Below are positions 34,042-45,071 of a DNA stretch of 55,272 nucleotides, piece after piece. The stretch's first letter is position 1, and each line of letters starts with the position of its first letter. A program made the position numbers and the translations under genes. The notes below the pieces were generated by a model. That model did no database searches, was not told the DNA's origin, and saw nothing but the letters and a program-made list of their open reading frames with translations. Origin of the DNA: Cryobacterium sp. PH31-L1 (GTDB lineage: Bacteria; Actinomycetota; Actinomycetes; Actinomycetales; Microbacteriaceae); the NCBI RefSeq assembly GCF_030063145.1, contig NZ_JASISM010000009.1:1-55272 (forward strand). The letters are read 5' to 3'.

Positions 34042-35535
34042 CTAGCCCTCCTGCATGAAGCGCAGGGGGATCTCGATGGTAACCTCGGTGCCGCTGCCCA
34101 TCATGGTGTGCCAGTCGATGGTGCCGCCCAGCTCGCCCTGAATGAGGGTGCGCACGATCTGTGTGCCGAGCCCGGAGCCGACCTTGCCCTCCGGAAGCCC
34201 GGCACCGGTGTCGCGCACCATCACGGTGAGAGTCTCGTCGCTGCGCTGCGCCTCGATCGAGACCTCGCCCTCCCGTCCGGCGAGGCCGTGCTCCACCGCG
34301 TTGGTAACGAGCTCCGTGAGTACGAGCGCGAGCGGCGTCGCGTACGCACTCGGCAGGGTTCCGAAGCTGCCGAACGACTTCGGATGCACCGTGGTGTTGT
34401 GAGCGGATGCCACCTCCACCGTCAACAGCAGCACGCGTTCGAAGACGGCGTCGAAGTCGACGATCTGGCTGAGCCCCTCCGACAGGGTGTCGTGCACAAC
34501 GGCGATGGCCGCGACCCGCCGCATCGCCTGGGTCAGCGCCTCGCGCGCCCGGTCGGATTGGGTACGCCGGGCCTGGATGCGCAGCAGCGAGGCCACGGTC
34601 TGCAGGTTGTTCTTCACCCGGTGGTGAATCTCCCGGATCGTGGCGTCCTTGGTGATCAGCTCACGTTCCTGGTGCCGCAGCTCGGTCACGTCCCTGGACA
34701 AAATGATCGCGCCGATGCGTTCGCCCCGGTTGCGAATGGGAATGGCGCGGAGCGACACCGTCACCCCGCGCGCCTCGATGTCGGTGCGCCAGGGCGCCCG
34801 CCCGGTCACGACGAGCGGCAGGGACTCATCGACTACGGCGGTGCCGGTGAGCAGGCTCGTAGCGACCTCGGCGAGCGACTCTCCCTCGAGTTCCTCCGCG
34901 AAACCCATGCGGTTGAACGCGGAGAGCGCGTTCGGGCTGGCAAAGGTGGTGAGGCCGTCGACATCGAGCCGCAACAGGCCGTCCGACGCGCGCGGCGCGC
35001 CACGGCGCGGCCCGGTCGGGGCACCGAGGTCGGGAAAATCGCCAGAGGCGATCATGGCGAACAGGTCGTTCGCGCATTCGTTGAAGGTGAGTTCCTGACG
35101 GCTCGGCGTGCGTGCTTCACTCAGGTTGGTGTGGCGGGTGAGCACCGCAACCGGAGCAGCGGTCACTTCAGCACCGGTCGTGCTCAGCCGGCGCAACACC
35201 GGGATGGCCCGTACCCGGGTGGGAGTCTCCTCGTACCAGTCCGGAGCGTCGCGGTCGACGATCTTCGCCGTCTCAAAGGCTTCAGTGACCTGGTTGCGCC
35301 ACTCCGCCTTGATGTGCTGGCCCACGAAGTCCCGGTAAAACAGCGTGGCGGCGCTCGACGGGCGCGCGTGTGCGACAGCGACGAAACTGTCAGAGGTCGT
35401 CGGAACCCACACGACGATATCCGCGAAGGCGAGGTCGGCCAACAGTTGGCCATCCGCGACCAGCATGTGCAGCCAGTCCACATCTTCCGCGCTGCTGCGG
35501 CCCTGGGCAAGTACGAGATCACTGAGCGTCGACAC
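34042..35535 (-). CDS. pdtaS: Cytosolic sensor histidine kinase PdtaS
   Basis: A 497-aa soluble kinase with an N-terminal GAF-like region (about 1-150), a PAS domain (about 185-300) and a HisKA_2/HWE-type phosphoacceptor IREIHHRVKNNLQTVASLLRI. The HATPase has LVLTELVTNAVEHG, DTGAGLPEG and GSGLGTQIV. Mycobacterial PdtaS pairs with the ANTAR regulator PdtaR, which is not in this window. The GTG at 35535 gives the conserved STLSDLVL start; TAGGCT lies 7 nt upstream, so the mRNA may be leaderless. Adjacent to whiB1 as in M. tuberculosis. Confidence 0.92.
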   Translation of the reverse strand: MSTLSDLVLAQGRSSAEDVDWLHMLVADGQLLADLAFADIVVWVPTTSDSFVAVAHARPSSAATLFYRDFVGQHIKAEWRNQVTEAFETAKIVDRDAPDWYEETPTRVRAIPVLRRLSTTGAEVTAAPVAVLTRHTNLSEARTPSRQELTFNECANDLFAMIASGDFPDLGAPTGPRRGAPRASDGLLRLDVDGLTTFASPNALSAFNRMGFAEELEGESLAEVATSLLTGTAVVDESLPLVVTGRAPWRTDIEARGVTVSLRAIPIRNRGERIGAIILSRDVTELRHQERELITKDATIREIHHRVKNNLQTVASLLRIQARRTQSDRAREALTQAMRRVAAIAVVHDTLSEGLSQIVDFDAVFERVLLLTVEVASAHNTTVHPKSFGSFGTLPSAYATPLALVLTELVTNAVEHGLAGREGEVSIEAQRSDETLTVMVRDTGAGLPEGKVGSGLGTQIVRTLIQGELGGTIDWHTMMGSGTEVTIEIPLRFMQEG

Positions 35536-35563
35536 TCTCCATAGCCTAGGTGTATCCGGCGGG

Positions 35564-36826
35564 TTACGTGGCCGGGGCGGCCTTTCGGCCGGGCAGTCTG
35601 ACCCGCCGCAGCATCCGCTCTGATTCTCTGGCTGGAACCACGATGAGGTTCTCCAGTACAAAACGACGGATGCTCGCGCGCGCCGGGGACTTCGGGCTTG
35701 CGTCCCGCAGGGTGCGGCCGGTCAACACCGCGACGTCCAGTGCCCCCTGATCGTGCGGCACCAGAATCGGCGATTCGATGCCGCCAAAGCGCAACAGCAT
35801 TGCCACGACCTGCCCGCGCGGATTCAGCCCGACCGCGCTCGCCCGCACCTGGTTCATCACGACGCTGACCGTGCTGCTGCCGATCACCTCGGTGAGGTCG
35901 CTCCAGGCGCGCAGAAACCGGGCCATCCCCACCGGGTCGGCCAGCCCACAGGCGACGACATGGTCGGCCACCCGCAGGGCCGTGACGGTGGCCGCGTTGC
36001 GCCGGGGCGCCAACATGTCGCTGGTCAGCTCTTCATCGCTTTCCAGACTGAACCCGGTGTCCAGCACGACGTAGTCCACCCAGTGCCGCAACGCGTCGAT
36101 GGTGCGGGTGACCCGTTCGGTCGAGAGTTCCGGCCAGCGCGACGGCCGGCCGAGGCCGGTGAGTACCCAGAAGGCACCCTGGGGCGAGTTGTAGCGCTGC
36201 GCGATACGTTCGAGCTCTGATTGGTTCAAACTGTCGCTGCCGGCCAGACGGCAGGCGGCGGCGAACCCCGGCGCCTCGTCGAGCATGCCCAGGCTCGGAG
36301 CGATCGAGGCGCTGTAGGTATCGACGTCGGCCAACACGACGGTGTGACCGGCCGCTGCGATTTCCGCCGCGATGTTGATGGCGAGCGTGGTGCGCCCCGG
36401 CGCGCCGGCCGGGCCCCACACTGCGATCACCGAGCCGGTATTGAGTGCGCCGCCGGTGAAATGCCGCTCCCCCACCCGCAACGGAACGACAACCCCCGAC
36501 ACGAGCAAATCTTCAATCTCCGACCAGTCGCAGGGTATCGCGACAGTTTCGTAGAGGCCGAGGCTGCCGGCGTGCCTCCGCTCCAGTTCCGTCGACGTCA
36601 GGGCGACGACGCGAATGCCGCGCTCATCGCAGGCGGCAATCAGTTGTCCGGTCAGGGATTCCCGGCGGGCGCTGACGACCACGACGTGGGGCTGCCCGTG
36701 CGACAGCGTCTCGAGAAACTCCCGAGCGGTATCCACGCGGGTGACCACGCTGTGCCCACAATCAACGATGTCGGCCAGCATGCGCTGCTCGGTCGCGCGG
36801 TCCAGCACCAGCGCGAGCCGGGCCAT
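35564..36826 (-). CDS. CpaE/TadZ-like MinD-family ATPase
   Basis: A 420-aa protein. The N-terminal 110 residues resemble a degenerate receiver-like domain, as in CpaE, and a MinD/ParA-type ATPase fold follows. The P-loop reads GPAGAPGRTTLA, with Arg where the Walker lysine is expected and no deviant-Walker signature lysine, so ATP hydrolysis is uncertain. DVDTYSASI and LDTGF are the Walker-like Asp positions. It overlaps the CpaB-like gene by 1 nt (TGATG). No Tad pilin, TadA or secretin genes are nearby, so it may serve another polar or envelope role. Confidence 0.8.
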   Translation of the reverse strand: MARLALVLDRATEQRMLADIVDCGHSVVTRVDTAREFLETLSHGQPHVVVVSARRESLTGQLIAACDERGIRVVALTSTELERRHAGSLGLYETVAIPCDWSEIEDLLVSGVVVPLRVGERHFTGGALNTGSVIAVWGPAGAPGRTTLAINIAAEIAAAGHTVVLADVDTYSASIAPSLGMLDEAPGFAAACRLAGSDSLNQSELERIAQRYNSPQGAFWVLTGLGRPSRWPELSTERVTRTIDALRHWVDYVVLDTGFSLESDEELTSDMLAPRRNAATVTALRVADHVVACGLADPVGMARFLRAWSDLTEVIGSSTVSVVMNQVRASAVGLNPRGQVVAMLLRFGGIESPILVPHDQGALDVAVLTGRTLRDASPKSPARASIRRFVLENLIVVPARESERMLRRVRLPGRKAAPAT

Positions 36827-37461
36827 CAGGGCGCCACCGGGGTGTTCACGGGCACGATCGCGAGAGCATCGCCATTCATGATGGCCTCGAGCACCGCGCC
36901 CACGTTGGCCTTCGGCACCAGCATCTCCACGGATTGCCCGCTCGAGGCGGCAATGATGCCGGTCGGCTCGACGATCCGCACGACGACAGCCTGCCCCACG
37001 AGAATCGTCGGCGGCGCGTACTCACTCGGCCCGGTCGCCCGCGCTGACCAGATGTCGACGACCGAACCGGCCGCAATCGAGGCAGCCAGTCGACCCGGAA
37101 CGTCGACGACGACACTGGTCACATCGCTTCCCGACGATTCCCCGACCGCCGACCGGGCCACCAGTTCACCGGTCAAAATCGTCTGCGTGACGAGCAGCCT
37201 ACCCTTCCAGCCGGTCGACGGAACCAGATACAGGTCGGCCGCGCCGCCGAGCTGCACCCGAGTTTCAACGAGGTCGACCGCCCTCAGCCGGTCACCGACG
37301 GTCAATGTGTGCCGTGCGGTATAGACCGCCGTGGTGCGATCAGTGCCGGCGACAATCGCGCCGACCCCCGCTATCGAAGCAGCGACCAGCACCAGCCCGA
37401 TGATGAATCGGGGGTCAACCCAGAAGCGGCGACGCGTGCGTGTGGGACGGGGTGTTTTCAT
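36826..37461 (-). CDS. SAF-domain protein, CpaB/RcpC-like
   Basis: A 211-aa protein with a basic N-terminus, one membrane anchor (about 19-39) and a SAF domain (about 45-110; TLTVGDRLRAVDLVETRV), followed by a CpaB-like C-terminal region with VDVPGRLAASIAAGSVVDIWS. It resembles the Flp-pilus assembly protein CpaB, which sits in the periplasm or wall space. It is coupled to the ATPase gene downstream. The pair is an orphan version of Tad machinery. Confidence 0.8.
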   Translation of the reverse strand: MKTPRPTRTRRRFWVDPRFIIGLVLVAASIAGVGAIVAGTDRTTAVYTARHTLTVGDRLRAVDLVETRVQLGGAADLYLVPSTGWKGRLLVTQTILTGELVARSAVGESSGSDVTSVVVDVPGRLAASIAAGSVVDIWSARATGPSEYAPPTILVGQAVVVRIVEPTGIIAASSGQSVEMLVPKANVGAVLEAIMNGDALAIVPVNTPVAP

Positions 37462-37539
37462 CCGTTACCTCGCTTCTCAGAATCGATTCCGATGGTGCGT
37501 TGGCCCTATCGTGCCCGACTTCGCCAAGTGGTGAAGAAG

Positions 37540-37548
37540 TTATCCACA
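37540..37548 (+). promoter_or_regulatory. Isolated perfect DnaA box
   Basis: TTATCCACA matches the DnaA consensus exactly, in the 88-bp gap between the CpaB-like gene and the next leftward gene. A weaker variant, TTGTGCACA, lies at 38188-38196 on the other side of that gene. These two sites are not enough for an origin, but they could titrate DnaA or tie expression to replication. Confidence 0.4.
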
Positions 37549-37549
37549 G

Positions 37550-38176
37550 CTAGCAGAGCCGAACCACATGAATCTGCCAGAACGGCACGAGACGGTAGTG
37601 CAGAATCTCCGGCGCGCGGCGCAACGTTCCGAGCGGATGCACCGCCAGATCGAGATGGTCACGCGCCACCCGGTCGATGGTGCCGGCCAGGACACCACCG
37701 CGGGTGTCGAGTTCCACGAAGCGCCGCCGTCGGCACAGGTCCCGCAGCACGAAGGGAAAACCGACGCGTTCGATGAGCTTTCCGGTGGATTCTGACTCGA
37801 CCGCGAGGGAGGCCAGGCTCTGCTCCGCGCTGAGCACCACACCGGCCACGGCCGAGAGCGGGATCACGCACTGAACCCGCCCATTGGCGGTGCCGGGCCG
37901 GTCCGCCGCGAGCCAGTCCCGGCCCAGCGTTGTCGGTCGAACCGAGAGGGTCTCACCGGACACCAGCACGATGCGCAGCTGCAGTGTGCCTCCGGGGCCG
38001 GCCGACCGCACCACGTTACTCAATCGGGTGCGCAGGGAGAGCTTTTCCAAGCGCGTGCGTTCCTCCTGCAGGCGCAGGTCATTGGCCTCGGCGTGCAGCT
38101 CGCGTTCGAGTTGCCCTTCGAGGTCGTCAAACAGATCATCCCAGCGCACACGTTGAAAGTAGCCGACGCCGAGCAT
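37550..38176 (-). CDS. Conserved hypothetical soluble protein
   Basis: A 208-aa protein with no recognised domain. An N-terminal charged helix of about 55 residues (LFDDLEGQLERELHAEANDL onward) looks coiled-coil. A beta-rich half follows with RIVLVSGETLSVRPTTLG and a C-terminal segment TIDRVARDHLDLAVHPLGTLRR, which looks like two related small beta modules. It ends in the 88-bp gap before the CpaB-like gene. Function unknown. Confidence 0.7.
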   Translation of the reverse strand: MLGVGYFQRVRWDDLFDDLEGQLERELHAEANDLRLQEERTRLEKLSLRTRLSNVVRSAGPGGTLQLRIVLVSGETLSVRPTTLGRDWLAADRPGTANGRVQCVIPLSAVAGVVLSAEQSLASLAVESESTGKLIERVGFPFVLRDLCRRRRFVELDTRGGVLAGTIDRVARDHLDLAVHPLGTLRRAPEILHYRLVPFWQIHVVRLC

Positions 38177-38281
38177 TCTTGCTCGGGTTGTGCACAGGCT
38201 CTTTAAGCGCTCGACAGTGCAGCGATCAAGCTGATTAGGTTTTGCGCCACAAGAGTTGCACGTTCGACATCAGGAGGAACA

Positions 38282-38737
38282 ATGACGTCACCTGGTTCCG
38301 GGTCTGCCCGTCTGCAGGCCACACCGGTGGAGCCCCACGTCGACCAGCGCGGAGTCAGCCCGCGCGGTGCCGGCCCGAGACCAATCGGAGCAGCGCACGA
38401 GCACGACACAGACCAGCTCCTGCGCGCTCTCGCACTGCGGGCCATCGAGGTCATCGCCGGAGCCAGAGACCTCGAACAGCTCGCGCGATGGGTCACCGAC
38501 GACGTCTACGCCCATCTTCACATCCGTGTGACGATCGCCTCTCGTGCCAGAGCCATCACCGGAATCGTCGCGGAGCGACCGAGACTATGGATCGATCACG
38601 TCAAAACCTGGCCGACCGAGACCGGCGGCTTCAACGCGGTGATCCTGGTGTACGACAAACGCCGAGCACACGTCGTCTCGGTACAACTGGAAGCCCTGGA
38701 TCAGCGCTGGAGAGCTACGGTACTCGTCGTCCTGTGA
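38282..38737 (+). CDS. DUF6459-like protein next to secA
   Basis: A 151-aa soluble protein. The disordered N-terminal 45 residues precede a compact domain (ALRAIEVIAGARDLEQLARWVTDDVYAHL; VVSVQLEALDQRWRATVLVVL) matching the actinobacterial family usually placed beside secA, which I recall as DUF6459. The role is unknown. AGGAGG about 9 nt upstream supports ATG 38282. It converges on secA across a 21-bp-stem terminator. Confidence 0.8.
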   Translation: MTSPGSGSARLQATPVEPHVDQRGVSPRGAGPRPIGAAHEHDTDQLLRALALRAIEVIAGARDLEQLARWVTDDVYAHLHIRVTIASRARAITGIVAERPRLWIDHVKTWPTETGGFNAVILVYDKRRAHVVSVQLEALDQRWRATVLVVL

Positions 38738-38764
38738 GGCCAGGCAGCCCGACGGATGCCCCAT

Positions 38765-38812
38765 CCAGCACATCGATGCGCGCCCCCGGAAGGGCGCGCA
38801 TCGATGTGCTGG
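38765..38812. terminator. Bidirectional 21-bp-stem terminator
   Basis: Bases 38765-38785 pair perfectly with 38792-38812 around a 6-nt loop, between the convergent DUF6459-like and secA genes. It lacks T-tracts on both sides, but the stem is exceptionally long and stable. Confidence 0.85.
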
Positions 38813-38820
38813 CCTGGGGT

Positions 38821-41628
<2,808 letters not shown>

Positions 41629-41650
41629 GAATGTACTCCACTAGTCAAAC

Positions 41651-41706
41651 GGTGCAGGCTCGCACTGCGGCAGCCCAATCGGACTGCTGCAGCACAAGCC
41701 TGCACC
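41651..41706 (-). terminator. Long stem between hpf and secA
   Basis: GGTGCAGGCT at 41651-41660 pairs with AGCCTGCACC at 41697-41706, with further internal pairing in the 36-nt loop. On the minus strand it follows hpf and ends in GTTTG. It may terminate hpf or structure the secA leader. A second perfect hairpin (TCTGGCA-GA-TGCCAGA, 41712-41727) lies just upstream on the transcript. Confidence 0.55.
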
Positions 41707-41765
41707 TCTCGTCTGGCAGATGCCAGAGCACCGACCTGGTCGGCGGCTAAGGCAATGCTAGTTGG

Positions 41766-42470
41766 TCAGTTGGCACGCCCGCTGGCAACGGGCACAGCCT
41801 CCTGCAACTCGCTCGACGAACCGTCGAGCTCAATGACCCCGTAGTCCCAGCCCTTGCGGCGGTAGACCACGCTCGGACGCTTCGTCTCGATGTCCTGGAA
41901 CAGGTAGAAGTCGTGGCCGACGAGCTCCATGAAGTAGAGGGCATCATCGACGGACATGGGCGCAGCGGCGAACACCTTGCGACGTATCACGACGGGGCAG
42001 TATTCCTCCTCGGCGGAGGCCTCTGGGACATCCGCTTGCACGATCGGGATCGCGCCGGTGCGCACCCGCTCGAGCGTTTCCGGGTTGGCCGGGGTGATGT
42101 CGATGACGCTGAATCCCACAGCGGATGCCTCGTGCAGCGAGGTGGGGCGGTGGGCGCCGCCGCGGTGCACCTTCTTGCGGTCTTTCGCGCGACGAACGCG
42201 TTCGAGCAGACGACCCAGCGCCACGTCGAAGGCGGCGTACTTGTCGGATCCGTCTGCTTCGGCCCGCACCAGCGGACCCTTGCCGATCAGGGTGAGTTCG
42301 ACCCGGTCGTTGCCGACGGCAGCGCCGTTCTTCTCGTGGTGGCGGCTGACCTTGATCTCGAGCGCGAGGGCCTTCTCGGCGAGGAGGGCAATTTTCTCGG
42401 CCTTCTCCGTCGCGTAATCCCGGAAGCGATCAGTGATCCCAAGGTTGCGTCCGACGATGTTAGTTTCCAT
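41766..42470 (-). CDS. hpf: Long-form ribosome hibernation promoting factor
   Basis: A 234-aa long HPF that dimerises 70S ribosomes into inactive 100S particles under starvation. The N-terminal RaiA/S30AE domain (about 1-100; METNIVGRNLGITDRFRDYATEKAEK) is joined by a linker to the C-terminal dimerisation domain (about 165-225; PMSVDDALYFMELVGHDFYLFQD). GGAGG upstream supports ATG 42470 over an in-frame start at 42560. GTGAC and GTCAC, 10 nt apart, flank 42541-42560 in the promoter region. Confidence 0.93.
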   Translation of the reverse strand: METNIVGRNLGITDRFRDYATEKAEKIALLAEKALALEIKVSRHHEKNGAAVGNDRVELTLIGKGPLVRAEADGSDKYAAFDVALGRLLERVRRAKDRKKVHRGGAHRPTSLHEASAVGFSVIDITPANPETLERVRTGAIPIVQADVPEASAEEEYCPVVIRRKVFAAAPMSVDDALYFMELVGHDFYLFQDIETKRPSVVYRRKGWDYGVIELDGSSSELQEAVPVASGRAN

Positions 42471-42592
42471 GACGACCTCCAGTTTGGCGGACCGCCCGAC
42501 AACTGGGCGATCATTGCGCGCCTTTGTCTCCACCGTAGCCGTGACGGTCAGATAAGTCACAGTATTTGTCGATGAGTTTGCTCAGAGCTCCA

Positions 42593-43282
42593 CTACCGGT
42601 GCAGCAGACGCCGTGTTTCCGCCAGTGTGGCCAAACCGACGACGCTACCGCCCGCAGCGAACACGGCGCGCCGCGCCTCAAGCAGGGTCGCGCCGGTCGT
42701 CACAATATCGTCGACGAGGATCACCGACACCCCGTCGAGCGGATGCCGGGCGACAAGACTGTTGCTCTTGTTCGCGGCCCGAGCCGCCCGGCCGAGGCCC
42801 ACCTGGTCGAGAGCGTCGGTGCGCTGCACTAGCGCCGGGGACGGGTGCAGGCCGGCCCGGTGCAGCAGGGCATCGACCGGGTGGTAGCCGCGAACGCGCC
42901 AGGCCAGACGGGACGACGGAATGGTGACCAGGTGGATGTCGCGCGGGGTCCCGCGCTGATTCGGCTCGTTCAGGCTCGGAACGGCGGCGAGCGCGGCCAC
43001 GATGGCCGCTCGCAGCGGCGCGGCGAGCGCGGCGGCGGCATCCGTTCGACCGCCGTCTTTGTAGGCGGCGATCACGTGGCGAGCAGGACCCGCATAGGTC
43101 AGAGCGGCCCAGATGAGGGCGTCGTCGCGAGTGACCGCGTGCACGGAGGGCGCCAGGGCCAGCCGACAGCTCGCGCACAGGGCACGGTCGACGGCACCGC
43201 AGCCGCTGCACTCGGTCGGCAGCAGCGTGGCCCAGGCGTCGCGGCTGGCAGCGGCCAGTCGATCGCGCAGTTGTTGACTCAT
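42593..43282 (-). CDS. ComF-family phosphoribosyltransferase-like protein
   Basis: A 229-aa protein with an N-terminal zinc-finger-like Cys motif (CSGCGAVDRALCASCR) and a PRT-fold domain containing SSRLAWRVRGYHPVDALL and the PRPP loop VILVDDIVTTGATL. ComF proteins assist DNA uptake in competent bacteria; in actinobacteria the role is unproven. ATG 43282 is preferred over an upstream start at 43342 because the family start lies close to the Cys motif. It lies between hpf and lpqB, as in mycobacteria (Rv3242c). Confidence 0.88.
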   Translation of the reverse strand: MSQQLRDRLAAASRDAWATLLPTECSGCGAVDRALCASCRLALAPSVHAVTRDDALIWAALTYAGPARHVIAAYKDGGRTDAAAALAAPLRAAIVAALAAVPSLNEPNQRGTPRDIHLVTIPSSRLAWRVRGYHPVDALLHRAGLHPSPALVQRTDALDQVGLGRAARAANKSNSLVARHPLDGVSVILVDDIVTTGATLLEARRAVFAAGGSVVGLATLAETRRLLHR

Positions 43283-43373
43283 GGCCTCAGTGTGCCGACG
43301 GGATGACAGTGGGGATTGCGCGACTTTGCCAGCGGTGCACAAACGGGCCGGGACGCCCGCTGGGGAGGAGAAG

Positions 43374-45071
43374 CTAGCCGCCGAGGCCCTGCTGGGTGGC
43401 GAGCAGGGTCACGTCTCCGATGCGGGCCTGCCAGCCCGCTCCGCGTTGCACCTCGAGGCTGCCGGTGCCGGTGAGGGCGCGCAGGTCACGCACCGAGTTG
43501 CTGCCGACGATGAACCGGCTGCTGACCGGGGATTCCAGAGCGGTACTGACGCCGCCGATCTCTTGGGCGACGATGCGGGCCTCGCCACTGGGCAGCAGGC
43601 TGAGCGATGCGACGGTCAACTCGTTGATCCAGGTGGCGTCGAGGCCGACCCCGCCGCCCGATGCCAGCAGCACGGGCGCGCCGATGCCGGTCGGTACAGC
43701 GCCGGTGCGGATGATGGAGGCGACCACGAATCGGGTCTCGGAACCGGTGCCGAGCAGCGCGATCAGTCGGGCGCCGTCTCTGGACACCTTCAGCGACGAG
43801 ATCGACGTGGCCTCCGGCCACGGCGTCGGCACTACGGTCGCCTCCCCCGACGGGCCGTAGACGACCAGTGCGCTCGGATCGTTGGCCGGCACTGACCAGA
43901 CGAAGCGGTCGTTATCGATCGAGGGTGCGAGCAGTCCTGCACGCGTGTCGATCAGTTGGGGGTCGTCGTCGGCCCGCACGAGGTAGACGCCGTCGTTGGC
44001 CAGTACAGCAGCCGATCCCTGCCCCGAAGCGAGCGTCACCGCGGTCGGGGCCAGCCGGGCGATGGTGTCAGATAAACCGTCGATCGGGGTGACGCTCTGC
44101 CCGGTCGCCGCGAGAAAACCGAACTCGTCGCCACGCAGCACGAGCGCCCTGGCATCCACGCGCGGATCGACGAGCGGAGCGCCGGACTCCAGATCATTGA
44201 TGGCCTGGGAGTTCTGGTCGATGGTGATTTCGACGGTCAGGCCCGTCGGCAGGCTGGCCGCCAGTTGGGCCTTCATGCGCTGCAGGGTCTGCCGATCGGC
44301 GTTGAGGGCTTCGCTGTTCAGATCGACCATGGCCTGCCGCCCGACGATCTGCACGGCGTCGGCGGTGAGCTTGGAACCTTCCGGAAACGCCGTGGCCACG
44401 GCACCGGTCAGCCAGGCGCTCGGTCCGTTCAGGACGGCATTGACCAGTTTGGTCGGAGCGGATGCCCCGCGCGGAAACCAACGCAGATCTGGAACCAGAA
44501 ACCGAAATCCCGGGTCGTAGAAGTAGACCGGCTCGGCGCTGAACACATCATTGAAGGTGTTCTCATCGATCACGGTGCCGTTCGGGGCCGCGCTGATGCG
44601 CCACTGGCCACCGATCTGCGCAAACTCGTAGCGCAACGGCACCGGGCTCGCGTCGACCTCGCGGTATTCCCCGGACTGGTCTACTTCGGCGATCGGCGTG
44701 ACGGCTACGAGGGTGGTGGCGTCGTCGATGACCGTCAGGGTGCGCCCCGAACCGTTGTCGACGGTGACGCCCGCCGCGGGATCCCAACTGGATTGAAACG
44801 CCGGAGCCAGAAACTGGCGGGCGATGTCGTAGTTGTTCTCCGGGCTGGAGGAGGCGTCGATGAAGCCGCGCAGGATGGACTCGGTCGAGGCATCCTTTTG
44901 CGGCAGTGCGGGCAGAAAGACCGGTGCCGGGTTGTCGTCGGGCGCGAGGTCATTGCCGGCATGCACCACGCCGTCGCGCGGTATGCCGGTGCAGCCGCCG
45001 AGACCGACGGCGAGACTGACCGCCACGAGCAGCGCCGGAACGACGCGCCAGGCCGAACTGCGACTACTCAC
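43374..45071 (-). CDS. lpqB: Lipoprotein LpqB, MtrAB accessory
   Basis: A 565-aa secreted lipoprotein with lipobox LAVGLGGC (Cys27), a GerMN domain (about 190-310) and a C-terminal beta-propeller region (about 330-550). In mycobacteria LpqB modulates MtrB activity and cell-wall homeostasis. The GTG at 45071 overlaps the end of mtrB by 8 nt with GGAGG 5 nt upstream, so [11 protein letters not shown] is coupled. An in-frame start at 45098 would lengthen the signal peptide implausibly. Confidence 0.93.
   Translation of the reverse strand: MSSRSSAWRVVPALLVAVSLAVGLGGCTGIPRDGVVHAGNDLAPDDNPAPVFLPALPQKDASTESILRGFIDASSSPENNYDIARQFLAPAFQSSWDPAAGVTVDNGSGRTLTVIDDATTLVAVTPIAEVDQSGEYREVDASPVPLRYEFAQIGGQWRISAAPNGTVIDENTFNDVFSAEPVYFYDPGFRFLVPDLRWFPRGASAPTKLVNAVLNGPSAWLTGAVATAFPEGSKLTADAVQIVGRQAMVDLNSEALNADRQTLQRMKAQLAASLPTGLTVEITIDQNSQAINDLESGAPLVDPRVDARALVLRGDEFGFLAATGQSVTPIDGLSDTIARLAPTAVTLASGQGSAAVLANDGVYLVRADDDPQLIDTRAGLLAPSIDNDRFVWSVPANDPSALVVYGPSGEATVVPTPWPEATSISSLKVSRDGARLIALLGTGSETRFVVASIIRTGAVPTGIGAPVLLASGGGVGLDATWINELTVASLSLLPSGEARIVAQEIGGVSTALESPVSSRFIVGSNSVRDLRALTGTGSLEVQRGAGWQARIGDVTLLATQQGLGG

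Noticed and set aside
37540..38196. Replication origin suggested by two DnaA-like boxes
   Set aside because: There is one perfect and one weak box 640 bp apart, with no AT-rich unwinding region or dnaA/dnaN neighbours.
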